From Telmatobacter sp. DSM 110680 (lineage in GTDB: Bacteria > Acidobacteriota > Terriglobia > Terriglobales > Acidobacteriaceae): a stretch of DNA of 64,000 bases. Location: assembly GCF_039994875.1 (NCBI RefSeq), contig NZ_CP121196.1, forward strand, positions 4,898,001 through 4,962,000, given 5' to 3'. The notes beneath the pieces were generated by a model. That model was given only the letters and a program-made list of their open reading frames with translations. It was not told the DNA's origin and made no database searches. The translations under genes were made by a program, and so were the position numbers. Of the stretch, positions 47,312-55,843 are shown in pieces; position 1 is the first letter of the stretch, and the number at the start of each line of letters is the position of its first letter.

Positions 47312-48946
47312 ATGGCCCATCCGTCAATATCGGCTCCGCCGCCGGACACGACCTCTCATCCCCGTAGAGGCCGGATCAGGCGCGAGGTCCGCAGCATCTG
47401 GCAAGAAGCTCCACTCTGGGTTCATGTCGCTATTGTTGCCGCCGGAGCACTGCTTGCTGTCGCAGCTGTCTTTATAAGCGCAAACTGGCCTTACCGCCAT
47501 CGCAAGATCGCACCCATGCTTGAGGACGTACTCGCCAGCCAGGTCACGTTCACTGGTTATCACCGCACATACTTTCCTCATCCCGGATTCGTGGCCACTG
47601 GAATCACCATGCGCCGCAAGTCGGCACCCGATCTTCCACCACTCGGGCACGTTGACACCATGGTCGTCGCGGGAACATGGTCCGACCTTCTCATGCTTCG
47701 CCAGCGCGTTGAGCTGGTAGATATTACCGGCCTTCACATCGTTGTTCCGCCCATCGGCAGCGAGGCAAATCACCGGGACTTTCCGCCGGGAAGCGGAAGC
47801 GATTTCGACGGGCCCGACACAATGATTGCCCGCTTTATGGTGCATAAGAGTCTGCTTGAAATCCAGCGCAAAGAGGGCAAACCCCTTTCGTTTCCGATTA
47901 AGCAATTGGAAATCCGCAATCTACATAGAGGCGAGGCACTGACCTACGCGGTCGAGATGCAAAACGCACTTCCTAACGGGCACATTCTTGCGCACGGGAG
48001 TATGGGGCCAATACATGGCAAAAACTTTCTCTCCACTCCCGTGAGTGGCAACTATGCATTCACACAGGTCAATCTGCACGATGTGGGGGACATTAGCGGG
48101 ACCCTCGACGCGCGAGGCGTCTTCAAGGGCACGTTGGAGGCGATGGAGGTAGAAGCGGACACGATCACGCAGGATTTCGCGGTGACAAATGGCAGGCCGA
48201 CTCCCGTCGAGGGCATCATGCGCGCGACACTTTACGGAGAGCACGGTGACCTCGATATCCATTCAATCGATCTCAAAATTCGCGAGACGAACATTCACGC
48301 AGTCGGCAGCATCAAAGGCGATCCCAAGTTAACGAATTTTGACATCACGTTGGAGCACGGTCGCGCCGAAGATGTTATGCAGCCCTTCGTTCACGACGAG
48401 GTGCCGATCGCAGGTTCCGTGTGGCTCAAGGGTCACGCCTACGTCGGGCCGCCCGGTGACGGTTTCATAGAACGTCTGCGCATGACCGGGACGCTCAATG
48501 TACCGGCCGAGAAGGTCACTGACAAACAGGCTGAGAAGAACCTGTCAGCCTTCAGCGAACGCGCTAAGGGGGACAAAAAGCCAAATACCGGCGTGGACTC
48601 AAATAACAAATCGACAGATGCGACGAAAGATGTGTTGTCATCTCTGGAGGGATCGACAAAGCTCGAAAACGGAGTTGTGTCGACTTCGCGGCTTACTTTC
48701 AAGGTGCCGGGAGCACAAGCGACCATGGCCGGCACTTTCAAATTCCATGGTGAAGTGGCACATCTGACCGGCAACTTGAGAATGGACACCGACATCTCGC
48801 ATACGGCCACCGGACTCAAGTCATTCCTACTAAAGCCGCTCGCCCCGTTTTTCAAAAAGAAGAATGCAGGAGCCGTAGTACCGATCGCAGTTACCGGGAC
48901 ACCTGGCCACTATCAGGTCACACAAGATATTACCCACAATAAGTAA
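47312..48946 (+). CDS. AsmA-like membrane-anchored protein
   Basis: A 544-residue protein: basic N-terminus, one TM (about 37-58), then a long beta-rich extracytoplasmic part with VELVDITGLHIVVPP, an AsmA-like VDTMVVAGTWSDLL pattern, and repeated short strands to the end; the closing stretch HTATGLKSFLLKPLAPFFKKKNAGAVVPIAVTGTPG recalls the end of AsmA/DUF3971 domains. Family members bridge inner and outer membrane and affect lipid transfer. An upstream frame start at 47234 exists; ATG 47312 is preferred but with weak RBS. Confidence 0.7.
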   Translation: MAHPSISAPPPDTTSHPRRGRIRREVRSIWQEAPLWVHVAIVAAGALLAVAAVFISANWPYRHRKIAPMLEDVLASQVTFTGYHRTYFPHPGFVATGITMRRKSAPDLPPLGHVDTMVVAGTWSDLLMLRQRVELVDITGLHIVVPPIGSEANHRDFPPGSGSDFDGPDTMIARFMVHKSLLEIQRKEGKPLSFPIKQLEIRNLHRGEALTYAVEMQNALPNGHILAHGSMGPIHGKNFLSTPVSGNYAFTQVNLHDVGDISGTLDARGVFKGTLEAMEVEADTITQDFAVTNGRPTPVEGIMRATLYGEHGDLDIHSIDLKIRETNIHAVGSIKGDPKLTNFDITLEHGRAEDVMQPFVHDEVPIAGSVWLKGHAYVGPPGDGFIERLRMTGTLNVPAEKVTDKQAEKNLSAFSERAKGDKKPNTGVDSNNKSTDATKDVLSSLEGSTKLENGVVSTSRLTFKVPGAQATMAGTFKFHGEVAHLTGNLRMDTDISHTATGLKSFLLKPLAPFFKKKNAGAVVPIAVTGTPGHYQVTQDITHNK

Positions 48947-49047
48947 GTTCACTCGCGTTCATTCCACAAGGCTTACGGACCGCGAACAGGCTCCGACAAA
49001 CCGCTGGTTATCGCGCGCGCATCTTACCAGCCTGGAGGTTTTCCAGG

Positions 49048-49857
49048 GTGGAAACGCGAAAGATATTTCGGATTGCAACCTGTATCGTCGCCGCGAGCCT
49101 CGCGGTGGGCTTGGTTGCCTTTCGGAACGGTCCACGCCCTTCAGAAGCCTCCGCAGCAACCATGGCGAGCGTTCCGCCTGCTCCGATCTTGAAGCCGGCA
49201 CCATCCACTCCGATCGCCGAGCAGAAAGCTGCGCTGGGAGACGATGAGACATGGCAACCGGAGTGGGACGCAACGATCGAGAAAGCTTTGCCATCCAGTC
49301 TGCTCGAGCCGAAGGTAGCCAGCGATGTGAAGCAGTTTTGCCCGCGGTTCGGCACAATGAAAGAGGTAGACAGGCGGCAATTCTGGGCTTACTTTTTCCA
49401 GGCTTTATCAGGTGCGGAGGCAGGACTGAAAGCAACATCAAACGTCCAGCACACTGAACCGCAGGTAGCGGTAGTCGATGGAGTAAGTCACCGCATGGTG
49501 CGCAGTGAGGGCTTGCTGCAACTTACCTATGAAGACGCGAAGCGTTATGGGTGCGACTTTGATTGGAACAGCGATAAGCGTTTACGCGAACACGATCCAG
49601 ATAAGACAATTTTGCAGCCGGAAAACAATCTTCTCTGCGGCGTAAATATTCTCGAGAATCAACTGGTGATGCAACACCGCCCGCTGATCACAAAATCCAG
49701 TTACTGGTCGACACTGCGACCGAACTGGCCCGGCTATCGCGTATTCCTTCAGCAGATGGCAAATGCGCCTACAGCTTGCGGTCGTCGCTCAGCCTCAAAG
49801 AGTGTAGAGAAGAGCGCTCTTCCACAGACCTCAACAGCAGTTAGTGCGTCCCGCTGA
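49048..49857 (+). CDS. Exported lysozyme/SLT-like protein
   Basis: A 269-residue protein with an N-terminal signal anchor (about 8-24) and a proline-rich spacer. Residues about 100-240 look like a lysozyme/soluble lytic transglycosylase fold: FWAYFFQALSGAEAG could hold the catalytic Glu, SEGLLQLTYEDAKRYGCD corresponds to the G-L-M-Q motif, and PENNLLCGVNILENQL to the later family helix. Its likely action is on peptidoglycan in the periplasm. GTG start with GGAGG upstream. Assignment is by pattern only. Confidence 0.6.
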   Translation: METRKIFRIATCIVAASLAVGLVAFRNGPRPSEASAATMASVPPAPILKPAPSTPIAEQKAALGDDETWQPEWDATIEKALPSSLLEPKVASDVKQFCPRFGTMKEVDRRQFWAYFFQALSGAEAGLKATSNVQHTEPQVAVVDGVSHRMVRSEGLLQLTYEDAKRYGCDFDWNSDKRLREHDPDKTILQPENNLLCGVNILENQLVMQHRPLITKSSYWSTLRPNWPGYRVFLQQMANAPTACGRRSASKSVEKSALPQTSTAVSASR

Positions 49858-49862
49858 AGTAT

Positions 49863-50693
49863 CTACCTGCCTTGATGAAATGCCTGCTCTCGCGCCGGGT
49901 CCGGGCTGCGATGGAGCAATTCATTCTGAGCCTGTTGTAATGTCGTGTTGGCCGCGATCTGCTGGAAGTGAGTCTTCACATCATCCTCTTCTTCTGAAAT
50001 GGTCTTGAAGATCAGAGCGTGCCCCTGGATGTGCACATGCGTTTCAGTGATCTCCCAGACATGCGGAGAGAGTTCGCGGCGCTCGACATCAAAAGTCCCG
50101 CCAGCTTTAAGTTCGCCCAACAGTCCATAACCGATCTTCACGTCGTGGATAAGCTGACCTTTCAAACTGACGATGCGATGTTGTTCGCGATCGATTGCCA
50201 TGTCGCCTTCCATGGCCGCAAATACGCGCGCCTCGAGGTCCGGAGGACGAAATTGCGGGTCCGGTCTGAAGTGCAAAACGGTGTCGCTTCCCTTTCGTCC
50301 TGAGTCTGTCCAAACAAACGCATCGGGAAGAATATTCAGCAGTTCCGCGGCCTGTTCGTCATCGTGCTGACCGCTTTTGCGCCTCTTTGCCTGCTCCCGC
50401 GAATCCTGGATGAAGTCACTCATCTCCTGTCGCTGCTGCGATTCGGAAACAGTCTGACCGTTGCGTTCGACCACGCGGTCGAGACTTGCTGCACCCGATT
50501 CGGCGACCCACTGCTTGACGGCCTTGCTGGGCTGGCGGTCGATTTCGAAATACAGCCAGTGAGAATGATCATCGCGACTGGCTGCAAGCTCGGTCTGAAC
50601 AGCCTGCCGAACGAGGTCGCGAGGCGTTTGAGCGGCGCCCGGGAGTGTGACAATCAGAAGGGTCGCGATGGGGAAGAACCGTGTCCTGAGCAT
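49863..50693 (-). CDS. Secreted protein of unknown function
   Basis: A 276-residue protein with a signal peptide (FFPIATLLIVTLPGAAQ). ATG 50693 has GGAGGT five bases upstream, so the longer frame to 50714 is not used. The mature part contains a helical region rich in charged residues and a beta-rich C-terminal half (ARVFAAMEGDMAIDREQHRIVSLKGQL, GGTFDVERREL, VWEITETHVHIQGHALIF) which resembles secreted proteins of acidobacteria whose domain recalls outer-membrane lipoprotein-sorting folds. No confident family. Convergent with the lysozyme-like gene. Confidence 0.7.
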   Translation of the reverse strand: MLRTRFFPIATLLIVTLPGAAQTPRDLVRQAVQTELAASRDDHSHWLYFEIDRQPSKAVKQWVAESGAASLDRVVERNGQTVSESQQRQEMSDFIQDSREQAKRRKSGQHDDEQAAELLNILPDAFVWTDSGRKGSDTVLHFRPDPQFRPPDLEARVFAAMEGDMAIDREQHRIVSLKGQLIHDVKIGYGLLGELKAGGTFDVERRELSPHVWEITETHVHIQGHALIFKTISEEEDDVKTHFQQIAANTTLQQAQNELLHRSPDPAREQAFHQGR

Positions 50694-50782
50694 GAAGGAC
50701 CTCCGGTCGTACAACGATCGAACAGTCCATTAGATGCAGGATTCAGTAGGAGAGGGGCCTTTCTGCGTGAATCCTCCGCTAA

Positions 50783-51061
50783 TCAGGCACTTCGCAGGCG
50801 TCGGACTCTGTAGAAAACTGTCAGCGCCGTGACCGAACCGCAACTCAGAAAGCTTGCCGCCATCCCCACGATCAATGACATATCCTTCTGATAAATTCCA
50901 TGCACAACGCCGATTACCTGGAGCACGCTAAACCCGCCAAAAGTTACCAGAGAAATTCCCTCGTCGGTCTTCTTGCGCGCAACGGCCAGCACCTGCGGAA
51001 CAAAGAGCAAGGCATTGCACAGGAGCCCAAATCCAAAAATGACAGCGACGATTTCTTTCAT
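50783..51061 (-). CDS. SemiSWEET/PQ-loop-type small transporter
   Basis: A 92-residue protein with three TM segments. LLFVPQVLAVARKKTDEGIS contains the PQ motif, followed by LVTFGGFSVLQVIGVVHGI and a third helix. SemiSWEET proteins are three-helix sugar transporters that work as dimers, and the PQ position matches their hinge. The ATG overlaps the DUF2277 stop by four bases, so the pair is coupled. Substrate unknown. Confidence 0.8.
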   Translation of the reverse strand: MKEIVAVIFGFGLLCNALLFVPQVLAVARKKTDEGISLVTFGGFSVLQVIGVVHGIYQKDMSLIVGMAASFLSCGSVTALTVFYRVRRLRSA

Positions 51062-51339
51062 GGCGCAACTTTCTCTGGAAACCTTTGTGCATTGCGGAGA
51101 CGCGCCTTTGCTGCTTCTTCTTCGCGAGTACGCGCAGGAGCATTGGTCTCGAGCGAAGCAAGGAGTCGCGCGGACACGGAGGCAACATCGTCAACCGCGG
51201 CATTGAATGCGGCTTCATTGGCCTTCGACGGCTTCGCGAACCCGCTGATCTTGCGAACGAACTGCAAGGACGCGGCGTGAATCTCCTCCGGTGTAACCGG
51301 AGGAGCGAAGTTGAAAAGCGTTTTGATATTCCGGCACAT
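51058..51339 (-). CDS. DUF2277 family protein
   Basis: A 93-residue protein that starts MCRNIKTLFNFAPP and continues PEEIHAASLQFVRKISGFAKPS, the hallmark of DUF2277. The C-terminus is charged and helical. The function of the family is unknown. The start was set at the conserved Met-Cys-Arg, inside a longer open frame to 51411. Its stop overlaps the start of the SemiSWEET-type gene. Confidence 0.9.
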   Translation of the reverse strand: MCRNIKTLFNFAPPVTPEEIHAASLQFVRKISGFAKPSKANEAAFNAAVDDVASVSARLLASLETNAPARTREEEAAKARLRNAQRFPEKVAP

Positions 51340-51450
51340 CGAATACTGCCTCCCACTGAATCTCTTATATGCGCTTAGACCGGTGGCCCGTGCGCCACTG
51401 GGATGAAGCACAGTTGTAGAATCGCAGGAACGGACTTATTGGTACAAGCT

Positions 51451-52317
51451 ATGAGCTACTTTGACGACGTTTCAGAGGCCGCGCACTTTCTGCGCTCAAA
51501 GCTGGGCAGGCTGCAACCTCACCTCGGAATCGTATTGGGTTCAGGGCTCGGAGCTGCCGCCGAAGCTGTACGCGATCAGGTAGTTGTACCCTACGCATCC
51601 ATCCCACATTTTCCCAAGTCCACTGTCGAAGGCCACTCCGGTCGCCTGGTGGCAGGCATGCTAGGTGGCGCGCCCGTGATTGTGATGCAGGGCCGGGTGC
51701 ACTTTTACGAAGGCTACTCGCTTAAGGACGTCACTTTTCCCATGCGCGTGATGGGAGCTCTCGGCGTACGCGCGGTCATTCTTACCAACGCGGCCGGCGG
51801 CATCGCAGAAAGGTACAAAATTGGTCAGCTTGTCCTCATCGCCGACCATATCAACATGATGGGCTGCAACCCGCTAGTGGGTCCCAACGATCCCCGCTTC
51901 GCGTTCGACCGGACCAACAGCGGGCTTCGCTTCTTCGATATGTCCGACGCGTATTCGAAGCGTCTCAGGCAGGTTGCTATCCAAGTTACCGAGATGGAAG
52001 GACAGGCGCTCGAAGAGGGGATCTACCTCGCCGTTAGCGGGCCCAGCTTCGAGACTCCCGCTGAGATTCGGGCATATCGAACAATGGGCGCTACGCTTGT
52101 CGGCATGTCCACGGTACCGGAGACGATCGTGGCTCGCCATATGGGGATCGAAGTGCTGGGAATCTCGTGCGTCACGAATCTGGCGGCCGGCTTAAGTGCA
52201 ACTCCGCTCAGTCACGCGGAAGTCTTTGAAGCCGGTAAACAAGTGGAAAGAAAATTGGCCGAATTGCTGGATCATCTGGCAATGTGGATCGCCGCACTGG
52301 TGGACTCAGAATCGTGA
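51451..52317 (+). CDS. Purine nucleoside phosphorylase (family I, trimeric type)
   Basis: A 288-residue enzyme. GIVLGSGLG is the phosphate-binding start, IPHFPKSTVEGHSG and LTNAAGGI are further signatures, and GPSFETPAEIRAYRTMGATLVGMSTVPE the nucleoside-binding end. It splits inosine/guanosine to base and ribose 1-phosphate. ATG 51451 is preferred because the aligned family start is there; the RBS is weak. Its last codon shares bases with the uridine kinase start (GTGA). Confidence 0.94.
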   Translation: MSYFDDVSEAAHFLRSKLGRLQPHLGIVLGSGLGAAAEAVRDQVVVPYASIPHFPKSTVEGHSGRLVAGMLGGAPVIVMQGRVHFYEGYSLKDVTFPMRVMGALGVRAVILTNAAGGIAERYKIGQLVLIADHINMMGCNPLVGPNDPRFAFDRTNSGLRFFDMSDAYSKRLRQVAIQVTEMEGQALEEGIYLAVSGPSFETPAEIRAYRTMGATLVGMSTVPETIVARHMGIEVLGISCVTNLAAGLSATPLSHAEVFEAGKQVERKLAELLDHLAMWIAALVDSES

Positions 52318-52985
52318 GCGAAGGCGCGCATATAGACAGAGGGAATCCGCCGCGGCTGCCGTTTCCGCCGCAGATCATCGGTATCGCAGGCGCTTCTGGT
52401 TCCGGCAAGACAACGCTGGCTGCGGAACTCGCGCGCGAGTTGAATGGCTTTCACTTCCCTCTCGACAATTACTATCTCGACTTGTCGCACCTGCCGCTAC
52501 CTCTGCGGGCAAAAGAAAACTTCGACGACCCTGCGTTGATTGAAAGTTCTTTGCTGGCTAAACATATTTCTGCACTTTCGCGAGGAGAAACGATCGAGCG
52601 GCCACTCTACGATTTTTCAAGCTACATCCGCATCTCTGATCGAACTGAAACTGTGCGGGCTGCCGCATTTGTGCTGGTAGAGGGATTGTTCGCGCTCTAT
52701 TACCGGCCGCTGTTGCCTCTTTACCACCTGCGCGTTTATGTCGATACGCCGGATGAGGTTTGTTTCGATCGGCGCATGCGGCGGGACACGATTGAGCGAG
52801 GCCGCACACCGGAGTCGGTTCGCCAGCAATACGATGCTACTGTCCGCCCGTCCAGCATTGCCTTCGTTCGCCCGTCCGCAGCCAACGCTGATCTCATCAT
52901 CGACGGAACGGCCGCCCTGGACTGGAAAGTCGAGCAGGTGCTGGCTTCCATGCGCACGCATGGTCTTCTGCGGTTACCAAGATAA
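52314..52985 (+). CDS. Uridine kinase-like P-loop NTPase
   Basis: A 223-residue kinase with Walker A GASGSGKTT (about residues 24-32), substrate region PLDNYYLDLSHLP, and the RRMRRDTIERGRTPESV basic lid. This matches uridine kinase, though phosphoribulokinase-like relatives share the fold. It overlaps the phosphorylase stop by four bases, giving coupled translation. GTG 52314 is preferred over ATG 52284, which lies inside the previous gene. Together the two point to purine and pyrimidine salvage. Confidence 0.85.
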   Translation: MSEGAHIDRGNPPRLPFPPQIIGIAGASGSGKTTLAAELARELNGFHFPLDNYYLDLSHLPLPLRAKENFDDPALIESSLLAKHISALSRGETIERPLYDFSSYIRISDRTETVRAAAFVLVEGLFALYYRPLLPLYHLRVYVDTPDEVCFDRRMRRDTIERGRTPESVRQQYDATVRPSSIAFVRPSAANADLIIDGTAALDWKVEQVLASMRTHGLLRLPR

Positions 52986-53243
52986 CGAAGAATTGAGCAC
53001 CAAAGGCGCATAAACAACGCGAATCGTGCCACTTTGGATCAGCAGCATGCTTCGAAAGTGGAGGAGAATTCGCGGTCGAACCGCGCCTATCCTTGATAGC
53101 AATGCAGTGAGATGACCCAGATCACGGCAGGAATTCTGATTAAGTACCACACTGTGAGCTGTGCAAAATTTGGTACAGTTCACCGAACATTTACGCAACA
53201 TCTAATTTGGAACAGGTTTCGTACCGATAACGTAGGGATTGAT

Positions 53244-53714
53244 ATGAGCAGATCACTTCGAGCGATGCGGCAGAGAGCAGAGACGTGGTTGCGGCAGGGA
53301 ATTTCGCCGCAGCGCCTCGCGCTGACGCTCGCCCTGGGATTTGCGATTGGCTGCATACCCGTCATCGGTATCCCGACAGCAGTGTGCCTGGTGGTTGCTC
53401 TCAGTCTACGGCTGAATATGCCGGCTATCCAGGCAGCAAACTATGCCGCAATGCCCTTCCAGGTTGCGCTGATCTTTCCGTTTGTGCGTCTCGGCGGATG
53501 GATGTTTTCCTCCGGCACACATCCCGCGATGAGCACCACGGTGCTTACACATGGGTCTCCGCTTAAGCTTGTTATGGCTTCCGGAACCCTGGCCGGAGAG
53601 GCCCTCGCGGCGTGGCTTCTCACGGCGATCCCCATGGTTCTGTTCCTCACGTTCATCCTTACGGCATTGCTGCGCAAGGTGCCGGTGCTGGCGGCCGCTG
53701 AATCCGGCGATTGA
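53244..53714 (+). CDS. DUF2062 membrane protein
   Basis: A 156-residue protein with a basic N-terminus and about three TM segments. ISPQRLALTLALGFAIGCIPVIG plus NYAAMPFQV are typical of DUF2062. The function is unknown. ATG 53244 starts the family match; a longer frame to 53112 has poor codon use. The 258 bases before it contain scattered A/T-rich sequence with short GTACC/GGTAC repeats (53145-53175) and no gene. Confidence 0.85.
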   Translation: MSRSLRAMRQRAETWLRQGISPQRLALTLALGFAIGCIPVIGIPTAVCLVVALSLRLNMPAIQAANYAAMPFQVALIFPFVRLGGWMFSSGTHPAMSTTVLTHGSPLKLVMASGTLAGEALAAWLLTAIPMVLFLTFILTALLRKVPVLAAAESGD

Positions 53715-53870
53715 AGAACGGCAGCACGATGGCGCGTCCTAACAACACGTCTGACCCTCATAAATTCTCTTCCCAAGTTGAAAGCGACGCTGCTGTCCCA
53801 CCCGGCAAAGTTCGATTCAGCATGCACAGTCAGTGACTGAAGCAGTACAGCTCTCCGCTATACTGCCGCC

Positions 53871-54632
53871 ATGTTCTCCATCGGTTCGCACCCGGCCTGG
53901 CATCCGGTGTTTGAAACCCTGGCCTATGTGGCCGGCTACGCCGTCTATCGCAGAGGCCGTGACCGCCGGGGCGATGTAATCGCTGAACCTCAGCGCTGGA
54001 CAGTGATCGCCTCCGCAGCTGTTGGGGCACTCATAGGGAGCCGGCTGCTCGGAGTTGCCGAGCAATGGCCGACTGTCTTCGCCGCTTACCGTTCTCGGCA
54101 CCTGATCACGCTTCTTCTCTCACCCGGTGGCAAGACGATCGTGGGCGGACTACTCGGCGGCTGGATTGCCGTTGAACTCGTCAAACGTGTGCTCGGAATT
54201 CCTAACCGCACGGGCGATCTCTTTGCACTTCCGCTTTGTGTTGGCATCGCCGTCGGCCGGATTGGCTGCTTCATCGCAGGCATGAATGACGACACGTTTG
54301 GCAAACCCACGACTCTCCCTTGGGCAGTAGATTTTGGCGATGGAATTCCTCGCCATCCAACGCAGCTCTACGAGATTCTGTTTCTTGTTTTACTTGGAAT
54401 CATCGTGAGCCGATCTGCAAATTGGCCTGACGGAACACGCTTTCGTATCTTCCTCGCAAGCTATCTATGCTGGCGCTTCGCCATCGACTTTCTCAAGCCT
54501 CAGCCGCTGGTTGCAGGCATGAACCTCATTCAATGGGCATGTGTCGCCGGACTGACTGCCCTCGCATTGCAGTTTCTCAATGACCTACGGCTGTCTCGAA
54601 GAAAGGCGCTGGCCCATGCGGCGATTGCTTGA
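53871..54632 (+). CDS. Divergent Lgt-like (prolipoprotein diacylglyceryl transferase family) membrane protein
   Basis: A 253-residue protein with about seven TM segments. GRIGCF and RHPTQLYE match Lgt signatures. Compared with E. coli Lgt as I recall it, the His of SFHGG (H103, essential) is Val here (KTIVGGLLGG), the Asn of GRLGNF is Cys, and the NGELWGR stretch is replaced by AGMNDDTFGK. So it may not transfer diacylglycerol to lipoproteins as the usual enzyme does; it may use another substrate. A standard Lgt is presumably elsewhere. It is followed by small membrane genes and a radical SAM gene on the same strand. Confidence 0.8.
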   Translation: MFSIGSHPAWHPVFETLAYVAGYAVYRRGRDRRGDVIAEPQRWTVIASAAVGALIGSRLLGVAEQWPTVFAAYRSRHLITLLLSPGGKTIVGGLLGGWIAVELVKRVLGIPNRTGDLFALPLCVGIAVGRIGCFIAGMNDDTFGKPTTLPWAVDFGDGIPRHPTQLYEILFLVLLGIIVSRSANWPDGTRFRIFLASYLCWRFAIDFLKPQPLVAGMNLIQWACVAGLTALALQFLNDLRLSRRKALAHAAIA

Positions 54633-54858
54633 GCGCATCAATTTCCCTAAAGTGGTAACAATCCTGTCCATAACATTTGTAGTTGCGCTTGGAGCTTGCG
54701 GGCTTACCTTCCTCGCTTCAAATCAAGGCGCAGGAGGCTATCTTATGCCCCTTGGCCTCATTGAACTCGCGGCGATGGGATTGTCCGGCATTGGTCTGGT
54801 TGTAACCTTGGTCCTTTGGATTGTTGCCGCGCTTCTGGGGCAAACGAATTCCAAGTAA
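54616..54858 (+). CDS. Small membrane protein, unknown function
   Basis: An 80-residue protein with two TM segments (about 10-32 and 44-72). ATG 54616 overlaps the end of the Lgt-like gene by 17 bases, consistent with cotranslation. I do not recognise a family. Confidence 0.6.
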   Translation: MRRLLERINFPKVVTILSITFVVALGACGLTFLASNQGAGGYLMPLGLIELAAMGLSGIGLVVTLVLWIVAALLGQTNSK

Positions 54859-54904
54859 TCCACTCCTCAAAGTCTGTTTAAATCTTCAATTGATCGAGGA
54901 CCAC

Positions 54905-55186
54905 ATGAGTTTCCGAAGCTGGTGGCAATACAAAAGCCGACGTGCTAAAGCGATCACGGTCTTCGCGACGTTGCTGACGATTCAGATCGGGCTATGTTTT
55001 GGAACTCCCGTCGGTATCTCCTGGATCGACAGGCTTCTTAGCACTCATCTAAGTCGCGATCCGTTCGCCGCGCTTGGATACATGTTCTTCGAGGCGGTTC
55101 TTGCAATCATTGTCTTTCTTGTCTTCGTCGGAGTTCTCATCTTTTATCGCGGTTCTGCCCAAACACCTGGCGACAAGGCCGATTGA
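54905..55186 (+). CDS. Small membrane protein, unknown function
   Basis: A 93-residue protein with two TM segments (about 16-38 and 58-82) and a basic start. ATG 54905 has GAGGA upstream. Probably same operon as the preceding small protein and the Lgt-like gene; no family recognised. Confidence 0.65.
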   Translation: MSFRSWWQYKSRRAKAITVFATLLTIQIGLCFGTPVGISWIDRLLSTHLSRDPFAALGYMFFEAVLAIIVFLVFVGVLIFYRGSAQTPGDKAD

Positions 55187-55277
55187 GATGACCAAAAGTC
55201 TCAAAGCCCCACAGGTACACTTTTCGAAGTGTCACACTGGGAACTCTCCGAGCATTTTTGCTCCCTACAATTCCTCC

Positions 55278-55829
55278 ATGCTTCATAAGAAGTTGTTCAC
55301 GCTAGCTTGTGCGATCGCCGTGGTGGCTATGGGTGCCTGCTTTCTTCCGCCTGAGCATGTTACCCCTCCACCCCTGCCGCCGTATCTTGCGCAGGTTCGC
55401 GTCTTCGTAATTCAGGTGGAAGATGCCTCCGGCAAAGATCTCGTCGACGGAGACGCAATGAGTCGAGCAGTAGCCGCCAACTTCAATCAACTGTGGCAGG
55501 ATTACAAGGTTCGCGCGAGGGCGCTCCAGTCCTCGGGAAACAAAGACGCAATATTGAAAATTACGATCAATCACAAATCCACTTCCGGACCCTCCGCAAG
55601 CGCTGGCAAGCAACGATGGGAATTTGAGTTAAACACGTCCTCCATCCTTACCGCTCCTGACGGCAGCGTGCTTTGGCAGGAGCCGAATGAAACTTCACAG
55701 TCCATCGTCTGGCTCACGAACGGCTTGCCACCTGACGGGTGGAACTCCCGGATTGTAAGGTCGGAGACCGCTTATTCGCTCGCAATGCAAGTTGGCGGAA
55801 AAGTCCTCAATAGCACGGCGTCAAAGTAG
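55278..55829 (+). CDS. Exported or lipoprotein-like protein of unknown function
   Basis: A 183-residue protein with a hydrophobic N-terminus (LFTLACAIAVVAMGAC); the Cys near residue 21 could be a lipidation site, though the lipobox is not ideal. The rest is a mixed alpha/beta domain with YLAQVRVFVIQVED, NFNQLWQDYKVRARALQ, and WEFELNTSSILTAPDG. I chose ATG 55278 because the signal starts there; a longer frame runs back to 55074 across the end of the previous gene. The radical SAM gene starts 14 bases later. Confidence 0.65.
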   Translation: MLHKKLFTLACAIAVVAMGACFLPPEHVTPPPLPPYLAQVRVFVIQVEDASGKDLVDGDAMSRAVAANFNQLWQDYKVRARALQSSGNKDAILKITINHKSTSGPSASAGKQRWEFELNTSSILTAPDGSVLWQEPNETSQSIVWLTNGLPPDGWNSRIVRSETAYSLAMQVGGKVLNSTASK

Positions 55830-55843
55830 TCTTTGGAGATTCA

